Positions 1 through 9,031 are shown, numbered from the stretch's first letter. The stretch: 24,924 nt of DNA from Candidatus Omnitrophota bacterium (GCA_018061225.1 JAGOUK010000002.1:1-24924); one strand, 5' to 3'. The notes: generated by a model from the sequence alone, not told the origin. Translations and numbers: made by a program.

Positions 1-515
1 GCGATAGATTTGCCGGTTTCGCGCATCAAGGCTAAGTACTCTGGGTCCAGCTCCAAACGGGCAAATCGGTCCTTGAGCGCGGCTAGGTTCTTAAACTTCT
101 CCGTTGATTTCTTGAGCTTGGCAATGTCCGCGGAGACCTGGGAGTAGCCCGGTATACTTTTAGCAAATTGCCGGTCCTCCTCCTCCGACCAGGTGAATCC
201 CAGATACTTTTGACCTCCTTCCGTCCGGATGATCCGCGACGGGTTGGTCGACATGAGCTGATAAAAAACGAGGTTGCGGCGCTCCAGGTACCCAAGCTGC
301 AAATCCCGATGACCCGCGAAGAAGGATGCAAATTCCGGCCAGCGGCGGGTGGCCATTTCGCACAGCTGGACTTGAAACACGCGGCGCGCAGATGTGAACT
401 TTTCCCAGGCAGGGTCAGGCGTCTCGAATGCGGCGGCGATCATCGGGGACGAAAAAATGGATACAGCCGTCAAAAAACCCGTGATCGTCAGTGAAAATCG
501 GTTCATCGGCTTCAT
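1..515 (-). CDS. Secreted protein of unknown function, C-terminus cut by window edge
   Basis: An open frame runs from an ATG at 513-515 to the left edge without a stop, about 171 codons. A GAGGAG ribosome site lies about 6 nt before this ATG, which favours it over the second in-frame ATG at 504-506. The N-terminus is a typical signal peptide: a basic start (MKPMNR), a hydrophobic core of about 18 residues, and a likely cleavage after an Ala-Ala-Ala near residue 29. The mature part is mixed-charge, rich in aromatic and basic residues (CEMATRRWPEF, RRNLVFYQLM), and becomes a Lys-rich probable coiled coil (KLKKSTEKFK) near the edge. I do not recognise the family. It is the last gene seen in this direction, preceded by its own promoter-like site, so it probably starts a separate unit. 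Export to the periplasm is inferred from the signal peptide only. Confidence 0.75.
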   Translation of the reverse strand, partial: MKPMNRFSLTITGFLTAVSIFSSPMIAAAFETPDPAWEKFTSARRVFQVQLCEMATRRWPEFASFFAGHRDLQLGYLERRNLVFYQLMSTNPSRIIRTEGGQKYLGFTWSEEEDRQFAKSIPGYSQVSADIAKLKKSTEKFKNLAALKDRFARLELDPEYLALMRETGKSI

Positions 516-538
516 TGGAATCTCCTCGTGTGGGAATT

Positions 539-568
539 AGAATAAACGAAATTGGAGTGCATTGTCCA
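539..568 (-). promoter_or_regulatory. Candidate sigma70-type promoter for the secreted protein gene
   Basis: On the minus strand TGGACA (563-568) is followed after 18 nt by TATTCT (539-544). The -35 box matches consensus at five of six positions and the -10 box at four of six. The predicted start would give a leader of about 17-20 nt that contains the GAGGAG ribosome site of the gene starting at 515. It lies in the short gap between bolA and that gene. Assigned by eye only. Confidence 0.4.
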
Positions 569-598
569 TCCAATCAGAGAGTTGGTCGCTGCGCCGAA

Positions 599-901
599 TT
601 AGCGCCGGGCTTCCCGAGCCGCTTCATCGGGCGTTAACGCGCGAACTTGAACCGCGTGCAGGGCATTTTCCTCCCGGCCAAATCCAAGCGCTTGATAGAC
701 CATCCGGTGACGCTGCGGAAGTGGCACCCCTTCAAAACCGGCCGAAACCACCCGGACCGAAGCGTGCGTCCCCCGGCTGGGGGATCCCGACGGCAGATGC
801 CCCGCGTGACGATGAGATTCATCTGTCACTTCCACCAAAGAATCCTCAAACACCCGCTCCAGACGAGACCGCCATTCCTCGACGTCGGACGCGTCCGTCA
901 T
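599..901 (-). CDS. bolA: BolA family protein
   Basis: The 100-aa product carries the BolA signature: DESHRHAGH near residues 26-34, VRVVSAGFEG near 49-58, and the QRHRMVYQALG stretch near 63-73, followed by HAVQVRALTPDEA at the C-terminus. The length is normal for the family. BolA/IbaG proteins work with monothiol glutaredoxins in [2Fe-2S] cluster handling, and E. coli BolA also affects morphology under stress; no glutaredoxin gene is visible here. The His in the RHR stretch is the usual cluster-ligand candidate and is present. Its ATG overlaps the TGA of the upstream small membrane protein (ATGA), so the two are probably translationally coupled, and both follow typA by a few bases. The product is probably cytosolic. 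The family call is secure; the physiological role in this organism is not shown. Confidence 0.93.
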   Translation of the reverse strand: MTDASDVEEWRSRLERVFEDSLVEVTDESHRHAGHLPSGSPSRGTHASVRVVSAGFEGVPLPQRHRMVYQALGFGREENALHAVQVRALTPDEAAREARR

Positions 902-1059
902 AAGCGCGAAAGGGCAAAGATCACGACGAGCATGATCAGAAGGTATATGACTAATTTTTCATAAATATTTTGACCGCGAAGCAAGATGGCCAGGACCAGA
1001 AAAACGGCGAGGACGATGAGAAGTTTGGGGAGAAGCAGCAGGCCGATCGGAAGGATCAC
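898..1059 (-). CDS. Small two-helix membrane protein (53 aa)
   Basis: A GTG start at 1057-1059, preceded by a GGAGG ribosome site (1066-1070) with a 6-nt spacer, opens a 53-codon frame ending in TGA at 898-900. The product is almost entirely hydrophobic: a first helix at about residues 2-27 (ILPIGLLLLPKLLIVLAVF...), a short polar hinge RGQNIYEK at about 28-35, and a second helix at about 36-50, ending in SRL. The stop overlaps the bolA ATG by 4 nt and the start lies 14 nt after the typA stop, so it sits inside a typA to bolA transcript. Good ribosome site, correct spacing on both sides and membrane-like composition support a real gene. I recognise no family. It may be a small inner-membrane protein; function unknown. 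Confidence 0.65.
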   Translation of the reverse strand: MILPIGLLLLPKLLIVLAVFLVLAILLRGQNIYEKLVIYLLIMLVVIFALSRL

Positions 1060-1073
1060 GCGGAACCTCCGGG

Positions 1074-2915
<1,842 letters not shown>

Positions 2916-2924
2916 AAGCCGGAG

Positions 2925-2930
2925 ATTGTA
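2925..2930 (-). promoter_or_regulatory. Candidate -10 box of typA, close to the start codon
   Basis: Minus-strand TACAAT (five of six consensus) ends 9 nt before the typA ATG, and no ribosome site lies between. A start 6-7 nt downstream of the box would leave only 2-3 nt of leader. No convincing -35 box is seen. It belongs to a recurring pattern in this window. Confidence 0.4.
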
Positions 2931-2956
2931 TCACACTTGAATCAAATCACGGATTC

Positions 2957-3358
2957 TTATTTAATTGAGGCGCGGATGCGGGAGCCGATGTCCGCGAGAA
3001 CCGCCTCCGGCGCTTGCGCCCTGGGCTTGTCCAGCCGGATCTCCCCTTCGGTCCCGCGCGCGGGAATCAAGTGCATGTGCGCGTGTCGAACTTTGAGTCC
3101 GTAGACAACTATCGCGATCTTATCGCACGGGACAGCTTCCTTCATCGCCGCCGCGATTTTTTGGGCAAAGGCCATGAAGGCTGCCAGATCTTCCGGCGTC
3201 AGATCAAAAAAAGCATCTATTTTCTTCTTCGTAAAAATCACCGCATGCCCCTCTGCGGTCGGACATGGTTCCAAAATGGCCGCGTGAGCCCGATCTTCGG
3301 CGATACGGACACAGGGCTCAGCCCCTTTTAACATCCGCTCAAACAAACTATCCATCAT
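2957..3358 (-). CDS. HIT family nucleotide hydrolase/transferase
   Basis: The product is 133 aa from the ATG at 3356-3358; a GGAGGG ribosome site is 4-5 nt upstream (3363-3368), while an in-frame TTG at 3359-3361 is too close to it. A second ATG at 3353-3355 is possible. The histidine-triad motif HAHMHLIP near residues 95-102 gives the family; the last His of the triad is the catalytic nucleophile in HIT enzymes. An upstream part (ILEPCPTAEGHAVIFTKK) matches the usual beta-hairpin before the catalytic half. HIT proteins act on nucleoside phosphoramidates, dinucleoside polyphosphates or adenylated nucleotides; the substrate cannot be told here. It is divergent from the STAS gene with only 27 nt between starts, and is followed by typA. 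A second, HINT-type HIT protein is encoded at 8269-8616. Confidence 0.88.
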   Translation of the reverse strand: MMDSLFERMLKGAEPCVRIAEDRAHAAILEPCPTAEGHAVIFTKKKIDAFFDLTPEDLAAFMAFAQKIAAAMKEAVPCDKIAIVVYGLKVRHAHMHLIPARGTEGEIRLDKPRAQAPEAVLADIGSRIRASIK

Positions 3359-3370
3359 CAAACCCTCCGC

Positions 3371-3381
3371 GATATACTATT
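3371..3381. promoter_or_regulatory. Overlapping back-to-back -10 boxes between HIT and STAS genes
   Basis: The 27 nt between two divergent start codons contain GATATACTATT. On the plus strand TATACT (3373-3378) ends 7 nt before the STAS ATG. On the minus strand TAGTAT (3374-3379) lies about 15 nt before the HIT ATG, with the GGAGGG ribosome site in between. No clear -35 boxes are visible on either strand. The site could serve both genes, making them mutually exclusive for polymerase at a given moment; that is inference. Confidence 0.45.
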
Positions 3382-3385
3382 GCGC

Positions 3386-3850
3386 ATGAAATCAGATCCG
3401 AGACACGCAGCGCCAGACAGTCCTGATGATTTAAAAATCATCACCATACTCGACAATCCCGAGTCTCCCGTGCTTCGGCTGAGCGGCACCTTGGACGCGA
3501 CCACGGCGGATGAGCTTGGCAACCAACTCGCCTTGGTCATTAGAACAATTCCCAAGCACCTGCTGTTTGATCTCGGGCAGGTCGACTACATCTCCAGCAT
3601 GGGATTATCGGTGCTGCTCAAAACCGCGGTCAAACTCAAAGCCGCCGGATCCGAATGCCATATTTATGATCCGCAGCGATCGGTCCGCCGCGTTCTCGAA
3701 ATCTCCAAATGGGACCATCTCATTCTCGACCCTTCAAAGCTCAGCGCCGACGACCCGTGCGGATCTTACGTGCTGGCAGAGGAACCGACCCGCGCTGAGC
3801 GCCGCGCCCGCACTGATCGCCCATTACCTCCCCGCCTCTTCCGCGATTAA
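3386..3850 (+). CDS. STAS-domain protein, anti-sigma factor antagonist type
   Basis: From the ATG at 3386 the product is 154 aa. Residues of about 17-115 form a STAS domain: VLRLSGTLDATTADEL at the N-terminal strand-helix, then LLFDLGQVDYISSMGLSVLL, which carries the conserved Asp-x-x-x-x-Ser-Ser-x-Gly-Leu loop where SpoIIAA/RsbV proteins are phosphorylated on Ser. The C-terminal 40 residues are charged, Pro- and Arg-rich and probably disordered (AERRARTDRPLPPRL). In the family, the unphosphorylated protein binds an anti-sigma kinase and frees a sigma factor; no kinase, phosphatase or sigma gene is in the window. There is no ribosome site, and a TATACT box ends 7 nt before the ATG, suggesting a leaderless message. 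An in-frame TTG two codons upstream is less likely. It converges with the ROK gene, 8 nt apart. Confidence 0.85.
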   Translation: MKSDPRHAAPDSPDDLKIITILDNPESPVLRLSGTLDATTADELGNQLALVIRTIPKHLLFDLGQVDYISSMGLSVLLKTAVKLKAAGSECHIYDPQRSVRRVLEISKWDHLILDPSKLSADDPCGSYVLAEEPTRAERRARTDRPLPPRLFRD

Positions 3851-3858
3851 CAGCCCCT

Positions 3859-4743
3859 TTAGACGCCTATCAGGGCGGCGCCCAAAACACCCGCCGAATC
3901 TCCTAGCGCGTTCGAAACGATCGGCGTGTCCAATGAATCGCTAAACACATACTTTTGCGCCATCGTCCGACCGGTCGTGTAAAGCTCGGGGATGGCGGAC
4001 AATCCGCCGCCCAACACGATCGCGTCCGGATCCAGAACCGCTATTAGGTTTGCCACAGAACGCCCGAATCGATCAAAAAATTCTTCCATCTGCTCCGCGG
4101 CGGCGAGATTGCCCTGACGCCAATAGTCGACAATCTGCGTCGCGCTCAATCGTTCACCCGTCTTGGCCTGGAAGCGATTTTCAAGCCCGCCTCCGCTGAT
4201 ATAAGTCTCCACGCACCCGCGTGAGCCGCAGTAGCAGTCGGGCCCGCTGGGATCAATCGACATATGACCCCATTCGCCGCCGATGCGCTGCGGGCCGGTC
4301 CACACTTGTCCATCCATCATGAGGCCTCCGCCGCAGCCCGTCCCCATAATGACGCCAAACACCATGCGATGACCCTTTCCGGCGCCCCGCAGACCTTCCG
4401 CCAGCGCAAAACAATTCGCGTCATTCTCAACCCGGATGGGCCGACCGATCAAGCGAGTGAGATCCTCGGCAAGCCGGCGCCCGTTGAGGCATGTGGTGTT
4501 TGAATTTTTCATGAGCTGGGTGCGGGGAGAAATGGCTCCGGGAGTACCGATACCAACCGTGGATGGTCCGGGGCCTGCGGATACAAGAAGATCATCATAA
4601 AGCGAGCGGACCCGGGCCAAAATAGCGTCGTACCCCTCGTGCCGTTCGGTGCTGACGCGCTTTTTGAAGATCGCGGAACCTTCAGGATCAAGCACGACCC
4701 CTTCAATCTTGGTTCCGCCCAGATCAATTCCAATCCTCTTCAT
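3859..4743 (-). CDS. ROK family sugar kinase
   Basis: The 294-aa product is a complete ROK kinase. The ATP phosphate-binding motif GIDLGGTKIEG is at 4-15, the catalytic base is expected at D108 in the ENDANC stretch (106-111), GTGCGGG is at 134-140, and the ROK zinc site is intact: H160 in GEWGHM, then C170, C172 and C177 in CYCGSRGCVE. The family phosphorylates glucose, fructose, mannose, N-acetylglucosamine or N-acetylmannosamine; GEWGH and the zinc site fit a hexose or N-acetylhexosamine kinase but do not fix the substrate. It lacks the N-terminal winged helix of ROK repressors, so it is an enzyme. The ATG overlaps the TGA of the upstream secreted protein (ATGA), and it is the last gene of a long minus-strand unit. 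Confidence 0.93.
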   Translation of the reverse strand: MKRIGIDLGGTKIEGVVLDPEGSAIFKKRVSTERHEGYDAILARVRSLYDDLLVSAGPGPSTVGIGTPGAISPRTQLMKNSNTTCLNGRRLAEDLTRLIGRPIRVENDANCFALAEGLRGAGKGHRMVFGVIMGTGCGGGLMMDGQVWTGPQRIGGEWGHMSIDPSGPDCYCGSRGCVETYISGGGLENRFQAKTGERLSATQIVDYWRQGNLAAAEQMEEFFDRFGRSVANLIAVLDPDAIVLGGGLSAIPELYTTGRTMAQKYVFSDSLDTPIVSNALGDSAGVLGAALIGV

Positions 4744-5261
4744 GCTTTCGCCCCGACCACCATCTGCAAATCCGCGTAACCCCGGTCCAGGCGATGCCAG
4801 AGAATTTTAACCTCTTCCAAAAAAACCGCCGTGTCAGCGGCTGGATTTCCCCGCCCCGCGGCGGATTCTGAACTTAGCGCCTCCTGATGATCCGCCAGTC
4901 TTCGGCGCGCGGAATCAAGCCACAAATGCAGCACTTCCCGAACCCTCTGTCCACGATCCGAATGCTCGGCGATCTCCATCATGGATAGCAGCGCATTGGC
5001 GGTTGACAGGGAATCAGAGAGACGTTCGCGGGCATCCAAACGAAGTTTGCGGTCGGCGCGGGTCGCGCGCTGAGAGGAAAGGGGCGGGGTGTTAAGCTGC
5101 AGCATCAAAGCCTCTGCCGCTAGCGCGTGAAGCTCAAGCTTGAAGGAAGAAGATGCGGACAGCCAATCCAATTCGGTCTCGGCTCGGCCGGGAGCGGAAA
5201 AAAACAAAAGGGCCGGCGCGAAGAAAGCCGCCAGAAGCCAGGCGCCAGTCCGCCGGCTCAT
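4740..5261 (-). CDS. Predicted periplasmic helical protein, unknown function
   Basis: The 173-aa product starts with MSRR, a hydrophobic core (about residues 7-23) and a probable cleavage site after GRA near residue 27, so it should be exported. The rest is mostly helical: two segments rich in Leu, Ala and Ser/Glu, one of them DARERLSDSLSTANALLSMM, the other VREVLHLWLDSARRRLADHQ. No cysteine follows the signal, so it is not an obvious lipoprotein. I recognise no family. The ATG overlaps the slyD TGA by 4 nt and its own stop overlaps the ROK start by 4 nt, so it is firmly inside the operon. A role with the SlyD-type chaperone or in the envelope is possible but unsupported. Confidence 0.75.
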   Translation of the reverse strand: MSRRTGAWLLAAFFAPALLFFSAPGRAETELDWLSASSSFKLELHALAAEALMLQLNTPPLSSQRATRADRKLRLDARERLSDSLSTANALLSMMEIAEHSDRGQRVREVLHLWLDSARRRLADHQEALSSESAAGRGNPAADTAVFLEEVKILWHRLDRGYADLQMVVGAKA

Positions 5262-5743
5262 CCGTGGTGATGGCCGTGTCCATGACCGGAACGGCCGTCG
5301 TGAACATGTCCGTGCTCAACCTCTTCGGCGGTGGCAGCCCTAACTTCCGTGATTTGGATATCAAAGTGAAGCTCCATGCCGGCAAGAGGATGATTGGCGT
5401 CCAACCGCACATCATCCCCCTGGATCGACATCACCGCAAAAACGGGAGCGTCATCTTCTTCGCCTCCGCGGAACCGGTCCCCTACCTTTGCGCCGCCCGG
5501 CAGATCCGAGCGCTTGGCGGTCACAACCCAATCTTCATTCCGCTCGCCGTAAGCCTCGGAAGCCGGGATCACAAAATTCCGCTGATCCCCCGCCTTCAGC
5601 CCTTCCATGCGGCGCTCAAGCCCCGGAATGATCTGACCGCCGCCTTGAAGGATAGCGAGAGGCTCTGCCCCATCGGAGGAATCCAGAACCTTGCCCGAAG
5701 GATCTTTGAGAGTGTAATGAAAAATGGTCACTTGAGCGCTCAT
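5258..5743 (-). CDS. slyD: SlyD-type FKBP peptidyl-prolyl isomerase with His-rich tail
   Basis: The 161-aa product follows SlyD order: an N-terminal FKBP half (YTLKDPSGKVLDSSDG, then GGGQIIPGLERRMEGLKAGD at about 34-53), an insert-in-flap chaperone domain from about 70 to 125 (EAYGERNEDWVVTAKRSDLP), the returning FKBP strand NHPLAGMELHFDIQI, and a metal-binding-like C-terminal tail with eight His among about 22 residues (HGHVH, HGHGHHH). SlyD speeds prolyl isomerisation, acts as a folding helper and in E. coli delivers nickel to hydrogenase through its His-rich tail; no hydrogenase gene is near. A GGAGG site lies 7 nt before the ATG. It follows the patatin-like gene by 28 nt and overlaps the next gene by 4 nt. 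Confidence 0.93.
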   Translation of the reverse strand: MSAQVTIFHYTLKDPSGKVLDSSDGAEPLAILQGGGQIIPGLERRMEGLKAGDQRNFVIPASEAYGERNEDWVVTAKRSDLPGGAKVGDRFRGGEEDDAPVFAVMSIQGDDVRLDANHPLAGMELHFDIQITEVRAATAEEVEHGHVHDGRSGHGHGHHHG

Positions 5744-5771
5744 GCCGAATCCTCCGATTGTCAGGTTTGAA

Positions 5772-7886
5772 TTATAAATTCTGCTGTTTGACTAGGGCGT
5801 GCAGCTCGGGCACCATTGCCTGAGCCGCCTCCTCACCCTTGATGATCAATTCTTTGGCGCGATGAAATTCCGCCCAGTGTATCTGAGGAACGCTGGGGCG
5901 AATCAGCACATCCGCATCCGCGGCGGTCGCGTTCGCGATCTCGTGTTCCATCGCCTGCACGGAGTTCACCACGATATCGATGAAGAAAGAATCAAAGGCG
6001 CGCTTTGCTTTTTTCTGAACCCAATACGCGCCTCTGCGAAAGACGCCTTTCTTGGCCACCATCGAATCGCGGGTTTGGCCCAGCAGCTGCAGGAATCTCC
6101 TGCGCTCACGGATGTCCGAAGGCGTGGGGAGCACATCGACCGCGATGATCTTGTCCACGCCGGCTTCCTGAAGCGGACGAATGGGCAGCGGGTCCAAAAT
6201 CCCTCCGTCGATCAGTGTCTCGCCGCCGATGTTAAAAGGCCGGATGATGCCGGGGATCGCGATCGACGCTCGCAGAGCATCCGTGATCGAGCCCGAGCGG
6301 ATCACGCGGACTCTCCGGTCGTGGATATTGGCCCCGACAATGATGAGCGGCACCACGGCCTGTTCGAAGGTCATGTCCTTGAGCTCACGCGCCAAATACT
6401 TCCCGATCCTACGGCCCTTCAGCAGACCCTTGATCGGCAAAAAATCAATGTCCGCGAGCGCGGCCAACTTCCCAGGCGTCATCGCCGCTGCGATTTCTTC
6501 CATCTCAAGCGCGGACTTGCCGATAGCGTAAAAAGATGCGATGAGCGCGCCCATGCTGGATCCGGCAACCAGATCAATGGGTATTTTTTCACGCTCGAGC
6601 ACCTTGATCACCCCGATATGCGAAAAGCCCAGCGCCGCGCCGCTGCCCAGCGCGAGCCCCACCAAATTACCGGATACTTTTCGCGCCAGATGGCGAATAC
6701 GCTTCGCGTATTCCGAATCCGGATCCGTCGTGACGGCGATCTTGGCCTGATGATCCGCCGGAGAGTACCCGGAACGAGGGAGCAAAAAACATTCTTTATC
6801 CGTAAAAAGCTCTGACTTGAGTTCGGCGGTGAGCGAAAAGCCCATCAATTGGTCGCAGAGCACGACTTTGATCTTTTCTGGACTCATGCCTTCGGTCTTT
6901 TCTATCTCGGCGATCATTTCGCGCACTTCGGTCGCCGCGTGCATCTGATTGCTGGTGACAATAAAAAGGTGGTCGGAGTGCGAAAGGATTTTTGCGACGC
7001 ATTCGTCAACGGTCTCAGGCAGATCCACCACAATGAAGCGGAAGTCCACAGAGAGACGGTTGAGCAGGTGGGCCACAAACTCAGGATGATAGGTGTCGGG
7101 CTCGCGGGATGCCAGATTAAGAATCTTCACGCCGCTCTCATGCACCACGATATGCTCCTTCAGCGTACGCTCGAGATCCTCTCCCAGATCCGTGAAGTAC
7201 TGCCGCGGCAGCTGAGGCGTGATGCGGAGACGGTCAGCAATAACACGTCCGGTCGGACTCATGTCCACGAGGCACACGTCCTGACCGGTTTCGGTCTGCA
7301 GCGAAACAGCCAGGTTGACGCTAAACGAGGCCTGCTCCGCTTCCCGATGCGTGCTTTGGATGCCGATCACATCTGTTTTGAGCAGCCGACGTCCGCCGCC
7401 CATGGAACGCTCATTTTCTTCCTTGAGGCGCCGGGACAAGACTCGGCTGATCTCAAGCGAAACGGCCGCATTGTTCTCAATGATCTTCTTAAAATTTTCT
7501 TTGGATATTTCGAGCAATAGACTGTCGGAACGCGCGGCAACCGTCGCCGAATGGGGCTGGTCGGCGATCAGCGACATCTCGCCAAAATAGGACCCCTGCT
7601 TGAGATACACCAGCACTTGGCGCCTCAGCCCTTCTCCGGCAAAAACCTCAAACTTACCCGAGATCACGATATAGAACGCGGCGGCCGCATCCCCTGTCTT
7701 GAAGACAACCTCATCACGCTTCACTTCCACAAGACGCGTGAGGCGCGCGATTGATTGGAGCTCCCAGTCCGAGAGCGCCGCAAAAAGCGTGCAGCGCTTT
7801 AAAAAATGAATTCGGTCGATTTTTTGATGGGTTTGAGATGGGATCTCGGAGCGGGAACGGTCGGGACGGCGTCGAAAAAGAGCCAT
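5772..7886 (-). CDS. cNMP-binding / degenerate MinD-CpaE-like / patatin-like phospholipase
   Basis: The 704-aa product has three parts. Residues 28-140 form a cyclic-nucleotide-binding fold; the phosphate-binding cassette starts with FGEMSL (101-106), but the usual Arg in the R-S/T-A part is His (H112, PHSATV), so cAMP binding is doubtful. Residues 171-400 follow the MinD/CpaE fold (VNLAVSL, CLVDMSPTGR near 205-214, FIVVDLPETVDE near 284-295, DHLFIVTSNQMHA), yet the Walker A loop is absent and reads QSTHREAEQASFS (177-189). Residues 408-580 form an intact patatin domain: glycine-rich oxyanion strand LGSGAALGFSHIG, nucleophile S444 in GSSMG, and D560 in the DGG motif. It should hydrolyse lipid acyl esters like bacterial NTE-type proteins. 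The start at 7886 has no good ribosome site and lies 12 nt after the PilZ gene. Confidence 0.9.
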   Translation of the reverse strand: MALFRRRPDRSRSEIPSQTHQKIDRIHFLKRCTLFAALSDWELQSIARLTRLVEVKRDEVVFKTGDAAAAFYIVISGKFEVFAGEGLRRQVLVYLKQGSYFGEMSLIADQPHSATVAARSDSLLLEISKENFKKIIENNAAVSLEISRVLSRRLKEENERSMGGGRRLLKTDVIGIQSTHREAEQASFSVNLAVSLQTETGQDVCLVDMSPTGRVIADRLRITPQLPRQYFTDLGEDLERTLKEHIVVHESGVKILNLASREPDTYHPEFVAHLLNRLSVDFRFIVVDLPETVDECVAKILSHSDHLFIVTSNQMHAATEVREMIAEIEKTEGMSPEKIKVVLCDQLMGFSLTAELKSELFTDKECFLLPRSGYSPADHQAKIAVTTDPDSEYAKRIRHLARKVSGNLVGLALGSGAALGFSHIGVIKVLEREKIPIDLVAGSSMGALIASFYAIGKSALEMEEIAAAMTPGKLAALADIDFLPIKGLLKGRRIGKYLARELKDMTFEQAVVPLIIVGANIHDRRVRVIRSGSITDALRASIAIPGIIRPFNIGGETLIDGGILDPLPIRPLQEAGVDKIIAVDVLPTPSDIRERRRFLQLLGQTRDSMVAKKGVFRRGAYWVQKKAKRAFDSFFIDIVVNSVQAMEHEIANATAADADVLIRPSVPQIHWAEFHRAKELIIKGEEAAQAMVPELHALVKQQNL

Positions 7887-7898
7887 GCGGAGGGTGCG

Positions 7899-8261
7899 TT
7901 AGCCTTTTTCCGCGAGACGGTTCAAATACACTTCCAATTTTTTGCGGTGAGTGGGAGCCATGTCCAAAAAGAAAATTGCGGCTCGCACGCCGCGCTCGTC
8001 TGTTTCGTTGCGGACCACCACGCCATTGATTTTGATGGTATCAGATTTGGAACTTACCACGCCGCTAGGCAAAACCAGCGCCATTTCGATCTTGGACATC
8101 ACCGGAAGCTCCCGGCTGGTCCGGCACAGCAGTCCAGAACCCGAGATATTGATCACCGAAGCAGTGACGTCGTAGCCGCTAAATCCGATATTGAATTCAA
8201 ATGTATCGACCAACCTGGCCGCAATGCGGCGCTCGGGTGCGGGGCGGTGAGGTGTGGTCAT
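7899..8261 (-). CDS. PilZ domain protein (c-di-GMP receptor candidate)
   Basis: The 120-aa product is little more than one PilZ domain. Both parts of the c-di-GMP binding signature are present: RxxxR in RRIAAR near residues 11-16 and NxSxxG in NISGSG near residues 38-43. The C-terminus (FLDMAPTHRKKLEVYLNRLAEKG) gives the usual closing helix. PilZ proteins bind cyclic di-GMP and pass the signal to partners for motility, polysaccharide or pilus control; the partner is unknown. It sits 7 nt after a HINT-like gene and 12 nt before the patatin-like gene. A second PilZ protein is encoded at 9032-9406. No diguanylate cyclase is in the window. Confidence 0.88.
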   Translation of the reverse strand: MTTPHRPAPERRIAARLVDTFEFNIGFSGYDVTASVINISGSGLLCRTSRELPVMSKIEMALVLPSGVVSSKSDTIKINGVVVRNETDERGVRAAIFFLDMAPTHRKKLEVYLNRLAEKG

Positions 8262-8268
8262 TAGCGCT

Positions 8269-8616
8269 TCATCCAGGGGGCCAATTTAAGGATCGGCCGG
8301 CCAACAAGTGCAAATGAAGATGCCCCACGGTCTGACCTCCGTCTCGATTGCAATTGTTCACCACTCTGAAGCCCGATTCCGCCACGCCATACTCCCCCGC
8401 CAACCGAGCCAGCTCCTCCATCATCGATCCCAAAAGCCCCCGCTGCTCCGGCCTGACGGCCAAAAGATTCGGAATATGCACTTTGGGAATGATAATAAAA
8501 TGCGTCGGGGCCTGCGGTTGAATATCCCGGAACGATATCCAATCCGCAGACTCGCTCAAAACTTGAGCCGGTATTTGACGCTGGGCGATCTTGCAAAAGA
8601 TGCATTCGAGACTCAT
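8269..8616 (-). CDS. HINT-type histidine triad protein
   Basis: The 115-aa product matches the bacterial HINT/HinT branch. It begins with the CIFCKI zinc-type pair near residues 5-10, has the PTHFIIIPKVHI strand near 37-48, the variant triad GHLHLHLLAGR near 97-107, and the typical C-terminal W-P-P-G ending. HinT enzymes hydrolyse purine nucleoside phosphoramidates and aminoacyl-adenylates. The stop (TGA at 8269-8271) lies 7 nt before the PilZ ATG, while a longer overlapping frame through the same region is a shadow. The upstream gene is the alanine-rich small protein, 38 nt away. Together with the HIT gene at 2957 the window has two HIT proteins of different branches. Confidence 0.92.
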   Translation of the reverse strand: MSLECIFCKIAQRQIPAQVLSESADWISFRDIQPQAPTHFIIIPKVHIPNLLAVRPEQRGLLGSMMEELARLAGEYGVAESGFRVVNNCNRDGGQTVGHLHLHLLAGRSLNWPPG

Positions 8617-8654
8617 GCCTTTCGAATGTTCCGGAGCGATGGCGATATGCGATG

Positions 8655-8963
8655 CTAGGACGAAGCTTCTTCGGCCGGAGCGGCTGCCGCGGCCTTTGCG
8701 GCCTCGGCTTTCTCGGCGGCCGCTTTATCGGCTGCCGCCTTAGCGGCGACGGCCTTCTCAGACTCTTCCTTCTCAGCCTTCAATTTTTCTTCAGCCTTCT
8801 TGACCGCATAAGCCCTGGCGGCTGCCTTGGAGGCAAAATATTGTCCGTTGCGGTAGTACCAATTCTTCCGGCGGATGCGGACATTGGTCTGCGCGCAATT
8901 GGTCGGGAGCGTATCTTTCTTCTTGGGCTTCTTTTCGACTGCGGTCTCTTTAGCTTCGGCCAT
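8655..8963 (-). CDS. Small basic protein with alanine-rich tail, unknown
   Basis: The 102-aa product has two parts. Residues 1-45 are basic and conserved-looking: KKPKKKDTLPTNCAQTNVRIRRKNWYYR in pieces, then NGQYFASKAAARAYA. Residues 46-102 are a low-complexity Ala/Lys/Glu region (AVAAKAAADKAAAEKAEAAKAAAAA) that would form a charged helix. The start ATG has a GGAG site about 10 nt upstream. The W-Y-Y-R-N-G-x-Y-F stretch around a single Cys looks like a zinc-ribbon or treble-clef knuckle that has lost most cysteines; that is a guess from pattern memory. It lies between the upstream PilZ gene and the HINT gene in the same direction. Function unknown; nucleic-acid binding is plausible from charge only. 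Confidence 0.7.
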   Translation of the reverse strand: MAEAKETAVEKKPKKKDTLPTNCAQTNVRIRRKNWYYRNGQYFASKAAARAYAVKKAEEKLKAEKEESEKAVAAKAAADKAAAEKAEAAKAAAAAPAEEASS

Positions 8964-9031
8964 GATCGTTCTTACTCCTGTTTAGCGTCCGCCGTTTAGC
9001 GGATGCGATTGATGAGTTCAGCGGTGTGGGC

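Noticed and set aside
5799..6815. Plus-strand frame of 338 codons opposite the patatin-like gene
   Set aside because: The minus-strand gene has clear domains; this frame is its shadow, rich in Arg, His and Asp and without motifs.
8261..8605. Minus-strand frame of 114 codons overlapping the HINT gene
   Set aside because: The HINT frame carries the triad and CxxC pair and ends correctly in W-P-P-G; the alternative has a Gly/Ser-rich meaningless product.
8984..9006. Hairpin GCGTCCGC/GCGGATGC between the second PilZ gene and the alanine-rich gene
   Set aside because: No T-tract on either side, so it is not a convincing intrinsic terminator; the genes probably stay on one transcript.
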